Part shown: positions 1 through 9,500 of the stretch, in pieces
Layout: the number at the start of each line of letters is the position of its first letter
How positions within the stretch are numbered: the stretch's first letter is position 1
Assembly (NCBI RefSeq): GCF_030687895.1
Contig: NZ_CP117452.1
Coordinates: 2,869,501-2,933,500, forward strand
Length of the DNA stretch: 64,000 bases
Reading direction: 5' to 3'
Source: Pseudomonas sp. FP198
GTDB taxonomy: Bacteria; Pseudomonadota; Gammaproteobacteria; Pseudomonadales; Pseudomonadaceae
Program-made: the position numbers and the translations under genes
The notes under the pieces: generated by a model
The model's input: the letters and a program-made list of their open reading frames with translations, nothing else
What the model was told of the DNA's origin: nothing
The model's database searches: none

Positions 1-919
1 GCGCGAAGGTGCCGGCGGCAACGTCTGCTCCCAAGGCGATCGGCGAATTGAACGCCGGCATCGCCAGCGCCAGGCTCGCGGTTTCGCGGCCGTTGACGTA
101 CAGCACGACTCGATCACCCGAGGCGGTCAATGCCAAGTGCTGCCATTGGCCGGGGTTCAGCGGCTGGGTCGAGACCGCACGCTGATCATTGATCGCTACG
201 AACGGCACCCCTTGGTTGACCCCAACCAACAGACTGGCGGCAGCTTCGCGACGGGCCAGGACGATTTGCTCGCCGCTGGCCTGGTCCTGGCGCAGCCAGG
301 TGCTGAAGGTGAACGCGGCCCCAGCGGTGTGTTGCAGCGACGGGCTGGCCGGTAGCAACAGTGGCTGGCCGTTGAACTGCAGGGCCCGGCCGATCACGCC
401 GTCGATGCTCACGCCCGCCGCGCCCTGGGCGTTGTTGCCGTAAGCCGTGGTGTCCCGGGGTGGTATGCCGGTGGCGCCATCGAAGTGATACAGCGCGGTG
501 TAGTCCGGATCGAAGGCCAGTTGGCCGCTGGCGGTGGCCGGGGCTTTCTGGTTGCCGTAGTACATCCACAGATCCTGGCGCTGGCCACCCTCCACGTTCG
601 GCACATCGACCCAGATCAGGGCCATGCCCATCAGCGGATCAAAACTCTCGATCTGGTGATTGAGCACGGTCTTGTCGTCGGCACTGACGAAGCGCAGGTC
701 CGAACCATCCTCCTTGACCCCGTCGAAGGTGAAGTTGCCGGTGTGCAGGCGCACCAGCAACGCCGTGCGGCCCAAGGCCTGGGCGATGGCCGCGCCTTGC
801 GGCGTGGTGTCCACCGAAATCTGTTTGCGGTAGTGCCAATCGTCCTGCCACCAGGCGTTGGCGGTCGCCGGAAGCAGCAGCCCCAGGCAGATCAACAGCG
901 GTATGAATAAGCGTTGCAT
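1..919 (-). CDS. DUF2341/LamG-type exported protein, 5' part only
   Basis: The minus strand reads 306 codons from an ATG at 919 with no stop before the window edge, so the gene is truncated at position 1. AGGAG lies 8 bases before this ATG; an in-frame ATG at 925 sits only 2 bases from it. Residues 1-22 are a signal peptide ending ATANA. The next ~110 residues (WWQDDWHYRKQISVD..., LWMYYGNQ) have the look of a DUF2341 domain. From about residue 150 there is a LamG/concanavalin-like fold (AFTFSTWLRQ, QWQHLALTASGD, VVLYVNG). It starts 18 bases after the pdtB stop and is probably co-transcribed with phdA and pdtB. In P. aeruginosa the gene after pdtB is exbB2, so the missing C-terminus may carry an ExbB/TolQ channel; that is inference. 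Confidence 0.72.
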   Translation of the reverse strand, partial: MQRLFIPLLICLGLLLPATANAWWQDDWHYRKQISVDTTPQGAAIAQALGRTALLVRLHTGNFTFDGVKEDGSDLRFVSADDKTVLNHQIESFDPLMGMALIWVDVPNVEGGQRQDLWMYYGNQKAPATASGQLAFDPDYTALYHFDGATGIPPRDTTAYGNNAQGAAGVSIDGVIGRALQFNGQPLLLPASPSLQHTAGAAFTFSTWLRQDQASGEQIVLARREAAASLLVGVNQGVPFVAINDQRAVSTQPLNPGQWQHLALTASGDRVVLYVNGRETASLALAMPAFNSPIALGADVAAGTFA

Positions 920-936
920 GGACATGACTCCTGGGT

Positions 937-2541
937 TCAAAACGTCGCTTGCAGGTTGAAGTGCAGGCGCGATTCCTGTTTCGTGGTGTTCGGCCCGTCG
1001 AGCAGCGGAAAGCCCCAATCGAGGCTCCCGGACAGCCATTTGCTCAGGCTTGCGCGGGTGCCGAGGCCGACGCTGGCGAGGCTGTAGTCGGGATCCTGGT
1101 CGGGCAGTTCGTCGCGCAGGTACAGCTGCGCACCCTCGGCGAAGGCATAGAAGCGCCACTCCTGGACATAGCTGCCGAGAAACTTGGCCAGCGACGGCGT
1201 GCGCAGCTCCTGGGACAACAGGTAGCCGTCGTCAGCGGTGCGCTCGGCGGCCAGGTAGCCGCGAACCGACGTGGCACCGCCGGCGGAGAACTGTTCGTTG
1301 GAGACCAGCGGCCCGGAGGCCAGCTGGAAGGCGGCCTTCGAGGCGGTCTGCCAGTCGTTGCCAAACGTGAAGGTGTAATTGCCGTCGCCCTTGAGCACCG
1401 CAAAGCTTGGGCTGGCGCGGTAGCGCTTGTAGTCGAACTCCTCGTCGTCGCTGCCATAACCCAGCAGGCTACGGGTGCCTGCCACCAGGCTCAGGCCCAG
1501 GCCCAACTGACTGGTTTCGGTGTAGCGGAAACCGTTGTAGGCGAAGGTGAACGGCGCGTACTTGAGCGGTGCCTTGTCGCTGGCGCCGCCCAGGTTGAGC
1601 TCTTCGTCGAAGTCCTTGAAATCCACCCCGACCGAAAAGCTGTTGGCCCATGCGCCACTGGACGGCAGGCTGTAGATCGCCGACACGCCGTAGGAATGGC
1701 CCTTGCCCAACACATTGCTGCCGCCGACGGTCGCCACGTTGCTGTCGGACTGGTAGCCGGAGAACTGCACGCTCCAGCGCTCGCTCAGCGGCGCGGTGTA
1801 GGAACCCGACCAGACCTTGGCGTTTTCGGTGTCCTGGGGCGCGGTGAAGAAGGTCAGCGAAATGCTGTGGCCCAGTTGCCAGAGGTTGTTGTAGCCGAGG
1901 CTGGCGACCGTGCGCAGCTTCTCGGTATCGGCGCTGTAGTCGTTGTTCAGGCCCAGGCTGGCTTGCCAGGGATCCTGGTCCTCGACCTGCAAATCCACGT
2001 CCATGGTGCCCGGCCGCTGGCCTTCGCGCACCAGCGGCATGACCTGGCGTCCCGGGGTCTTGTTCAACTGCGCCAGCTCGGTCTGGACCTGGGCGAAGTC
2101 CGGCACCTCGCCTTCCTTGAGCGCCGGCACATCTTCGCGGATTTCCACCGGCGAATAGTGCTTGGCACCGACCACCCGCACGCGGCCGATCTTGGTCTCG
2201 CTGACTTGCAGGTAGACGATGCCGTCTTCGACTTTCTGCTCCGGCAACTCGACGAACACCGATTGGTAACCGCGAGCCTGATAGACCTTTTGCAGGGCTT
2301 CGCGGGCGCCTTCGATGTCATTCAGAGTCTTTTGCGGGCCAAGGAACGGATACACCGCTTCCTCGATCGCGCGAGCATCCAGCACAGTGTTGCCGCGCAC
2401 GAAGTACTCGTTGACGTCCACCAGGCGAGCCGGCGCCGCTTCGGCTTCCGGCGCTCCTTCTGCCGCGAATGCCGACGGCCCCCCGACCGCCAACAGCAGC
2501 CAGCCCCACAGCGCCGGCCGCGATTTGAAAAAATGCTCCAC
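937..2541 (-). CDS. pdtB: PdtB-like two-partner secretion outer-membrane transporter
   Basis: A 534-residue TpsB (FhaC/ShlB/HecB) family transporter that should export the PdtA exoprotein across the outer membrane. A signal peptide (WGWLLLAVGGPSAFA) precedes two POTRA-like domains (about 40-200: NEYFVRGNTVLDA, IGRVRVVGAKHYS). The rest is a 16-strand-type barrel containing ASLGLNNDYS and the conserved SVRGYLAAERTADDGYLLSQELR segment region, and it ends in Phe as outer-membrane barrels do. I chose the GTG at 2541 because AGGGGG precedes it; the longer reading begins with TTG at 2571 and lacks a ribosome site. The gene follows phdA by 26 bases and precedes the DUF2341 gene by 18. The assignment to pdtB rests on synteny (pdtA, phdA, pdtB) as well as family. 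Confidence 0.9.
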   Translation of the reverse strand: MEHFFKSRPALWGWLLLAVGGPSAFAAEGAPEAEAAPARLVDVNEYFVRGNTVLDARAIEEAVYPFLGPQKTLNDIEGAREALQKVYQARGYQSVFVELPEQKVEDGIVYLQVSETKIGRVRVVGAKHYSPVEIREDVPALKEGEVPDFAQVQTELAQLNKTPGRQVMPLVREGQRPGTMDVDLQVEDQDPWQASLGLNNDYSADTEKLRTVASLGYNNLWQLGHSISLTFFTAPQDTENAKVWSGSYTAPLSERWSVQFSGYQSDSNVATVGGSNVLGKGHSYGVSAIYSLPSSGAWANSFSVGVDFKDFDEELNLGGASDKAPLKYAPFTFAYNGFRYTETSQLGLGLSLVAGTRSLLGYGSDDEEFDYKRYRASPSFAVLKGDGNYTFTFGNDWQTASKAAFQLASGPLVSNEQFSAGGATSVRGYLAAERTADDGYLLSQELRTPSLAKFLGSYVQEWRFYAFAEGAQLYLRDELPDQDPDYSLASVGLGTRASLSKWLSGSLDWGFPLLDGPNTTKQESRLHFNLQATF

Positions 2542-2567
2542 ACAACCCCCTGAATTCAAAGTACGGC

Positions 2568-3179
2568 TCAATTGCTTGCGGTCGATGTCGTGGCGTGCCG
2601 GGCCAGCCAGGTGTGCAGCAGCGCAAAGTTCAAGGAGAACTCGGGCATTTGCAGCAAGGCGCCACAGAACACTTCACCGATGATTTTCTGGATAAGCCGC
2701 ACCGCCCGCGCATCGCCCAGCAGCGTGGCGAGGTCCTTGCTCAGCACGTTGAAGCTCCAGACCTTCTGGTTCAGGTCCAGGCCGACGAACCAGCGGAACA
2801 GCAGGTTGTAATTGAGTTGTTCGTAGAGTTGCTGCTCGCTGGGCACCGAATAGAGCAGTTGCAGCAGCAGGATGTGCATGGCCGTCTGCGGCGCGATGAG
2901 CATGCCGGCATCGGCGTTGAGGCCCTGCAGCACGTCGCGGTGTTCGGCCAGCAAGTCGTCGATCTGTGGCCGTAACAGCACCAGGGAGTGGCCCTGGGGG
3001 ATGTAGCTGGACACTTCCTTGAGCGCGCCCTGCCAGTCATCCTGGGAAACGATCCAGACCCACGGCGCACCGTAGCGATACACCGAGACCGGCTGCTTGC
3101 GCGCCGCCTCGACGATCTTCGACAGCCGCTGGTCCAGCTCCTGCATGCCCACTTTCGAATAACGTTCCATAGTCCCCAT
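2568..3179 (-). CDS. phdA: PhdA-like protein (antitoxin-like N-terminus, transposase-N-like C-terminus)
   Basis: A 203-residue protein lying between pdtA and pdtB, the position of phdA (PA0691) in P. aeruginosa. Residues about 4-60 (MERYSKVGMQELDQRLSKIV, VSVYRYGAPWVWIVS) resemble a Phd/YefM antitoxin N-terminal domain. Residues about 120-165 (LLYSVPSEQQLYEQLNYNLL, FRWFVGLDLNQKVW) closely resemble the DUF772 N-terminal domain of IS5-type transposases; no catalytic DDE region is present. The start at 3179 has GGGAG 7 bases upstream; the next ATG at 3170 has a poorly spaced site. In P. aeruginosa PhdA has been linked to biofilm DNA release through phage control; whether that applies here is unknown. 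No toxin partner is adjacent. Confidence 0.75.
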   Translation of the reverse strand: MGTMERYSKVGMQELDQRLSKIVEAARKQPVSVYRYGAPWVWIVSQDDWQGALKEVSSYIPQGHSLVLLRPQIDDLLAEHRDVLQGLNADAGMLIAPQTAMHILLLQLLYSVPSEQQLYEQLNYNLLFRWFVGLDLNQKVWSFNVLSKDLATLLGDARAVRLIQKIIGEVFCGALLQMPEFSLNFALLHTWLARHATTSTASN

Positions 3180-3271
3180 CGCCTCACTCCCGGCTTCGCG
3201 CCCCGGCTCCAAACGACCTGAAAGGCCCCCTCGAACACGTCACACAGGCATGACGGGAATGGCGATGTGCT

Positions 3272-3301
3272 ACCGAACTTTTGTCATGAAAGCTTCATTT
3301 G
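3272..3301 (-). promoter_or_regulatory. Candidate VreI/PhoB promoter element upstream of phdA-pdtB
   Basis: This 30-base element matches the one at 16204-16233 at 25 positions. The shared core on the plus strand is ACCGAAC, two variable bases, TTGTCATGAAA, two variable bases, TTCAT. Read toward phdA (minus strand) it has TGAA and GTTCGG about 15 bases apart, like an ECF -35/-10 pair. The plus-strand core TTGTCATGAAAGCTTCAT matches a Pho box at 10 of 14 positions, though in reverse orientation. Its edge is 92 bases before the chosen phdA start, against 98 for the pdtA copy. Confidence 0.5.
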
Positions 3302-3316
3302 AGAGAGCGCCGCAGC

Positions 3317-3447
3317 TGTGGCGAGGGGATTTATCCCCGTTGGGCTGCGCAGCGGCCCCAAAGCAAGGACCTTGATCTTACTGGCACACCGAGTTGTCTG
3401 GTTGGGGGCCGCTACGCAGCCCAGCGGGGATAAATCCCCTCGCCACA
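3317..3447. repeat. REPIN-like inverted repeat, GGGGATTTATCCCC type
   Basis: Opens with TGTGGCGAGGGGATTTATCC and closes with the inverted copy ending CCCTCGCCACA; GGGCTGCGCAGC-type inner arms are repeated. Sister copies lie at 21884-22014 and 28095-28215. Confidence 0.85.
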
Positions 3448-3472
3448 AGGGTAGCTGAGTGTCCAACTACCC

Positions 3473-3500
3473 TGTAGGAGCGAGCCTGCTCGCGAAGGCG
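3473..3500. repeat. REP element, GCGAGCCTGCTCGC palindrome
   Basis: TGTAGGAGCGAGCCTGCTCG with continuation CGAAGGCGG just downstream of the pdtA stop. The same family occurs at 29842-29900, 30310-30337 and 60105-60194. It may also act as a transcriptional stop for pdtA. Confidence 0.8.
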
Positions 3501-3523
3501 GCAACTCGGTTCCAAGCCAGGCA

Positions 3524-6500
3524 CTACAAGCTCAACCGCCCCCGCTCCTCATCGGTCAGCCGCTGCCGCGCCTGCTCGTCCAACGGCCCGGCACCCAGCA
3601 CCTGCACCGGACTGGCCGGATCATAGGTACGTGGCGCCTCACGGCTGGCGCCATCACGCGAAGGCGCCAGTTGCTCGGAGCCGAAACTCACCACCTGCAC
3701 GGTAAACACCGAGGCCTGGTTCTGCCGCGCTGCGTTCTGCTGCTGGCGCGCTACGTCTTCCGCCGCTTGCGTGGCCGAGGACGCCGCCGAACTGGCCGAG
3801 GTGATCGCCCCGGTGTTCACCGAAGCCGCCAACGGCACGCCGGTGGATTTGCCCTGGGTCTGGATGTTGGCCGCGTTGACCACCGTCAACGCGGCAATGT
3901 TGACGTTACCTGACACGCGGATCCCCGCCTCGCCCGCATCGATGGTGCCCAACGGCGCGATCAGGTCGATATCCCCCGGCGCTACCTCTGGAATCGGGTT
4001 GAGAGTGGCGATGCCGGCGCCGGTGCTCGGCACCGACGGCGACAGGGTCACGTTGCCCCAGGTGTCGTACAGGCGCTTGGGCGGCGTGTAGACCACGGTG
4101 GTCTTCGAACCACGACCGGCGTTGATATCACCCTGAGCCGACCAACTGAGGATCGAACCACCAAAAGTGGTCATGATCCGGCTCTGCCCCAGCAGGATGC
4201 TGTTCTTCGCATACAACTGGATATCGCCCTCACCCTGGGTGATGACCCCGGCGGTGGACGGCGGCGCGTTGCCTTCGATGCCGAACGTCTGCCCGCCACC
4301 GGGAGTGAGCATCTGGATGCCGCCACCAAAATCGGTGTGCACCCCTGCCCCGCCAAACATGGTGATGTCGCCCTTGTAGGTGATCGCATTGCCCGCCACA
4401 TCCTTGGTCGGGAACAACAGCTCGATCGCCTCTCGTCCGCGCAGGTAGCTGCCCTGGCGCACGCCGCCGACTTCGTTGTACTCACGACCACCGGCCTTGA
4501 GCTCGGCGAAGTACACGTCGCGGGCAAACACCCGCTGCTGCTCGGCCGGCAATGCAGCGAAGAAGTTGCGGGCCTGCTCGGTATCGCCGCTGAAGCCGAA
4601 GCGTTCCTTGAGCCACTTCACCAGCTCCGCTTCGTAGGTCTTGGCGACCTTGCCATCCTGGTCCGCCAGGGGCACACCGGCCAGGGCCTGGTTCGCCGGG
4701 TCCAGGTAGGCCTTGACGAAGCGCTGGTAATCCGCACCGTCGAGGCCGGCGCCGGCTTGCAGCACCAGGCTTGCGCCAGGGCGCGAATCACCCGGCACCA
4801 CCGCGCCAATGCTGGTGATGCTGACCTTGTCGTCCATCAGGATGTTGCGCCCGGCAGTGATCTCCAGCAAGCCGGGGCCGGCGACGTTGAAGCTGCTGTA
4901 GAGGATGTCGCGCCCGGCTGAAACGATTGAGATGTCGGTGGGGTTGTTGTGGATGAAGAGGTTGCCGGCGCTGGTGTAGTCCCCCGCTTCGGCGTTATCA
5001 CTGCGCGATCCGGTCAGCGGTATCCCGCTGCTGACGATATCTCGCCCAGCCATCATCCGGACAGCTCCAGCGCCTTCATAGGCAATTCGCCCCGGCCATC
5101 TGGCCGTGGAAACCGAGGTCATTGACCGCCCGGTAGTGACTGCCAGCAAATCGCCTTCAAGTGCATAGAAGCGAGCAGGATCGGCATTGAGGGCCCATTC
5201 GCTGGAAGCGCTGCTGGTGTCGAAGGCAAGCAGCGGCAGCATGTTCGAACTAAGGCGCACGGGATTACCGTCGGCCGAAAGATTGCTGACTTTGATACTG
5301 ATGCCGTTATCGACAGAAGCGACATAGGCTGGCCGCAATGGCGTCGCCAAAGCGGTCGATGCGGCACCGGAACGACTGACCGACATGTCGCCGCCGTAAA
5401 TGGAATCGCCGGCGAGGAATTGCAATTCGCTATTGATGCCGGGAGCAAGCAGCAGGGCTGGGCGATTATCTCCGCTGTAGCCTGCTTCATATACCGCTGA
5501 AGACTTCCCATAATAAAGGCTGCCACCGGCCGCCACCGCTCTGAGGATAGACGGGTAGACCACCGCCAGATCCGTTGCGGTACTGGAGGTGAACGGCGTC
5601 AGGTTACCTCCGGACGACCACAAGTCGATCGCAGTATTGGCCGTCCATAGCGTGAACCAGCTCAATCCCGATCCGTTACTGTCACCCTCCTTGAAGCGAG
5701 AGGCGCTCATCATCGGCGCCCGGCCCGGGTCGGCAACATCCATCACGACAAGGTCGCCCGACGTTGTCAAATCGAAGGTGGCATCGCCCGGCATGAGGGT
5801 CAGGCCACCGGTAGCGAATCCTCGTGTGGACTTGAAGGAATCGTAGGCCCGCGTTTCTCCTGGGGATTGCGCCGAGGTAGCGTTACCGTATTGAAGGTCA
5901 ATACGACCGAGGGCACCGCTATCGATCTGTGCGTGACCTCGCAGGTTGATGACCGCACCGTTGAGATGCCCGTCCACGAACAAACTCCCGGGATTCAAAG
6001 CACCGCCCACATGCAGATTGAGATCGCCGCCGCCGGTCAATTGCAGACTGCCATCGGCACCCACACGCCCGGTACTGCCTACGGCAAGCACCAATCCTTG
6101 ACTGCGACCGTTGCCGCGAGTCTCAAGACGACTCCCTGCCATCTGATCGATCACCCCGGCATCGCCCGCGACCTGGACATTCAGGTTACCGCCGCCCAAG
6201 GTACCAAACCCCGTAAATCCAACCATCAAGTCAGCCTTGCCATCCTGTGCTGCGGTATAACTCCCGAAATTGATCCACCAGGCAGTGGGTTGTGCCTGGG
6301 TACCGGTATAAACCGAACCGTTGCCTTGGCGCCACAGCCAGTTTCCGACATTCGCAGTGTCATAACCCAAATCGCCGGGATTGGGTCGCGTATTACCGCT
6401 GCTAGTCACCACGTCCATTGTATTGCCGGTCAGGCTACCGCCAACATTCAGAGTCAGGTTGCCGCCAAAATCCGGGTACCAGGCGCGGTAAAGACTGTTG

Positions 6501-9500
6501 CTACCGCCATCGACAAATTGCTCGTTTTCACCGAGTGAATCGTTAAGCACCTTATCCGCTGCCCCCAGCGCCTTGGGCTGGTTGTAAGGATCATTGGCAA
6601 AAGTCGTGCTCGCCGAGCTACCGGCGGTATAGACGCCGTATAGCGAATCCATTTTCAGATCGCCTGCCGAGAACAGCTCAAGGTCTGCTGCTCCGGTACG
6701 AATCACGCTCCAGCGTTGACTGCCAGCTTTGTAATCGGCTTGTCCGACTGCTTGGCAATAAGAGGGATTGTCGGTACACAATTCCGGATACCCGATGGCA
6801 CCAAAATCAATCGGTTGGCCGGCGAGACTCGGGTCCCCCCATTCGATAGCCCCTACTTCAGTCCAGATATATCCACTGCTGGCCTTACAAAAATCCGGTA
6901 AATCAGTACATAGCCCTGGGTAACCAATCGCCTCGAAGTCAATCGGTTGGCCTGCCATGCTGGTGTCGCCAAAAAAATCCAATGACCCTGCTTCGGTCCA
7001 CAACATCTCGCCAACCTTAGGCACACCAAACATACCGTAATGACTATCCGCCAAATGAAGATCCCCGCCAGCCGTCACAGGCTTCACGACCCGGCTGTCC
7101 GCCGCCTGCGTGTCGGCACCCGCCACCAGGCGCAACGACCAGGACTGCGACCCCTCGGCCAGCATTGGCGCAATAGCCCAGTTGCTGCCCGCCACTTCCG
7201 GACGCAACTGCACCGACTCGACACCCGCCGGCAGCTTGATGTCGGTACCTGAAGGAATTTTCGAACCGACATTCAATGCCAGGGGACCGCTGAGACGCAC
7301 GACGTTGGTCAAGCCATGGGTCGCGTCCGCAATGCCTGGCAGTGCAACGCCTTTAGGCCAGATCAGGCTGCCAATGGTTGCGCTGCTGCCCAGCAGGCTC
7401 CCAGCCCCCAGCACTGTGCCCGCATCAAGGGTCTGAGTCGAAGCCAACAAAGTGCCGGCGGCGAACAACAGATTACCCAAGGCGTCATGCACCGCCGCGG
7501 CAAGCACCGTGCCCGCCGGCAGTACTAAAGGTTGATCAAGCGTCGCGGCTACCGGCAGCCGCGTCCCCGCCGCCAGAGTGGCGCCCTTGAGCGGCACGTC
7601 GAAGTTGAGCACCGAGCCGGCCGGAAACGCCGTGTCCTCCGCCAGGGTCACGCCGGTACCGGGCACGACGATATCGCCCGCCGCAAAATCAATACCCGGC
7701 AACAGCACCCAGCCCTTGTCGTCGTTGCTGGCCGGCGGCTGGGCGAAACCGTCGGTGATGCTGCCATAGATATTCAGATCACCCCCGGCGCGCAACGTCA
7801 GGCTCGCGGATTCGCCGGAGCCATAGACATTGTCCAGTTGGTTATGCGGATTGAGGCTCTCATAGCGATAGCGCGACAGGTCCAGGTCGCCTTGGACCAC
7901 CAGGTCGCCATCGGCCGTCGCGCTCACCACCTCCACACCAGGGCGCAGATGGAATACATCGCGATAGCGGCTGTTGTTCAGTCCGGCGAGTTTGCGCTGC
8001 AACAGATCGTCGTTGTCGTGGGCCTGAGTGATGAACGCGGTGTTGTCGTCATGCACATCATCCAGCCACGCTTGATTGATGACCTGATAAGGCTTGCCGC
8101 TGGCTGCCGGTACGTTGACCAGCGGTGCATCGTCGTATTGCCACATGGCCACCAGCGCGATCGAACGGGCGCCTTGGACATCCACGGCGCCGCTGGCATC
8201 GATTGCCACGTCGCCGCCTGAAACCCCGCCCAGTCGTGGTGCGTTGAGTTGCAATGTGCCGCGGGCGCGACCGTCATTCATGCCCGGCTTACTGCCCAGC
8301 GCCACCTCGGTGCCATGGCGCAGGTCGATACGGGCACCATTGCCCAGGGTCAGCAGCCCTTGCCGCGCGGTCAGGTCCACGATGGCGCGGTTCGGTGAGT
8401 CGATGATCTTGCCGTAGCTGTCCACCCGCAGGCGTCGGCCATGGGCATCAAGCACCGCCGTGCTGCCCAGGGTCAGGGCATTGCCGGCGGCCAGATAAAT
8501 ACTGCCAACACGCTCACCGCTGGCGTCCACCTTACCGTTGACCAACAGGCTGCCATTATCCACCGACACATTGATCGACGAAGCCTTGAGCCCGTTGCCG
8601 ATCACCAGGTCGCCCTGCTTGAGCTGGAACCCACGGGCGCCGAACACCTGCCCATCGTTCAACCGCTGGTTCAGCGCCGCGAACTGCTCGCTGAGGCTGC
8701 CGCTGTCGTCCAGGCGCTGGGCCTGGATCTCCACACTGCCGGCCAGGTACGGCATGGCGGTGCCGCCGGCGTCGTATTCGCCCGTGCTGCTGCCGAGAAT
8801 CCGCCCTTGCAGGTCCACCACGCCCGCCGCCCCGTCCAGCGCCACGGCGCTGAGTCGGCCGGCCTGGTTGTTGCGGGCCGAGAAGTCGATGGTCGAGCCA
8901 TCGGCCTGGCGGATGTCGCCGTCCTGGCTTTGCAGAATCACCTCGCCACCGGCGCTGTAGCGCGTCACATCGTTGAAGGTCACCGTGCGACCCGCCACAT
9001 CGATCAGCGCCTCATCGGCCAGGGTCAGGTCGCGGGTCGCGCTCAGGGTGAGCTTGCCGCTCGGCAACACCACCGCACTGGCCAGATTGACGCTCGCGCC
9101 CTTGAGAGATAGCTCGCCGCCGAGCCCGGAGACAGCGCCCGGCTTGGCGCCCGCGCCCGCCACGTTGATCGCCCCACCCGCGCTGATGCGGTTGATCGAA
9201 CCGGCTTCCCCGGTCAACAACGGAGTGAGGATATTCAGGTTGCCGCCGCTGTAGGCGAAACCTGTTTTCGGGTCGTATGCACCCTGGGTCTGATAGACCG
9301 CCAGGCTGCCTTTGTGATTGGCGGTCAGACGCGCGCTGGCGCTGAAGTTGACGTTGGCAAAGCCCAGGGCCAGACGGGCCAGGGAAGTGACCGAGCTCGG
9401 CTGGGCGAATTCACCGTAGCCAAACTCGATGCGCTGGGCCTGGATATCCAGGCGACCGGCGCCGGTGCCGGCCCCGCCGGCGATGACCGAACCCGGCGCG

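Larger units (their letters stand above)
3180..3523. other. Intergenic region between pdtA and phdA
   Basis: A 344-base gene-free stretch. Nearest phdA it holds a candidate promoter element (3272-3301). It then holds a large inverted repeat of the GTGGCGAGGGG type (3317-3447) and a second short palindromic repeat (3473-3500) next to the pdtA stop. No other coding potential is convincing. Confidence 0.7.

Noticed and set aside
949..2553. 534-codon open frame on the plus strand opposite pdtB
   Set aside because: It mirrors pdtB, is full of Gln, Arg and Ala as expected of an antisense GC-rich frame, and has no ribosome site or recognisable motif.
2568..3179. Insertion-sequence remnant
   Set aside because: Despite transposase-N-like sequence there are no terminal repeats or DDE part, and the gene sits in a conserved syntenic position with intact reading frame.
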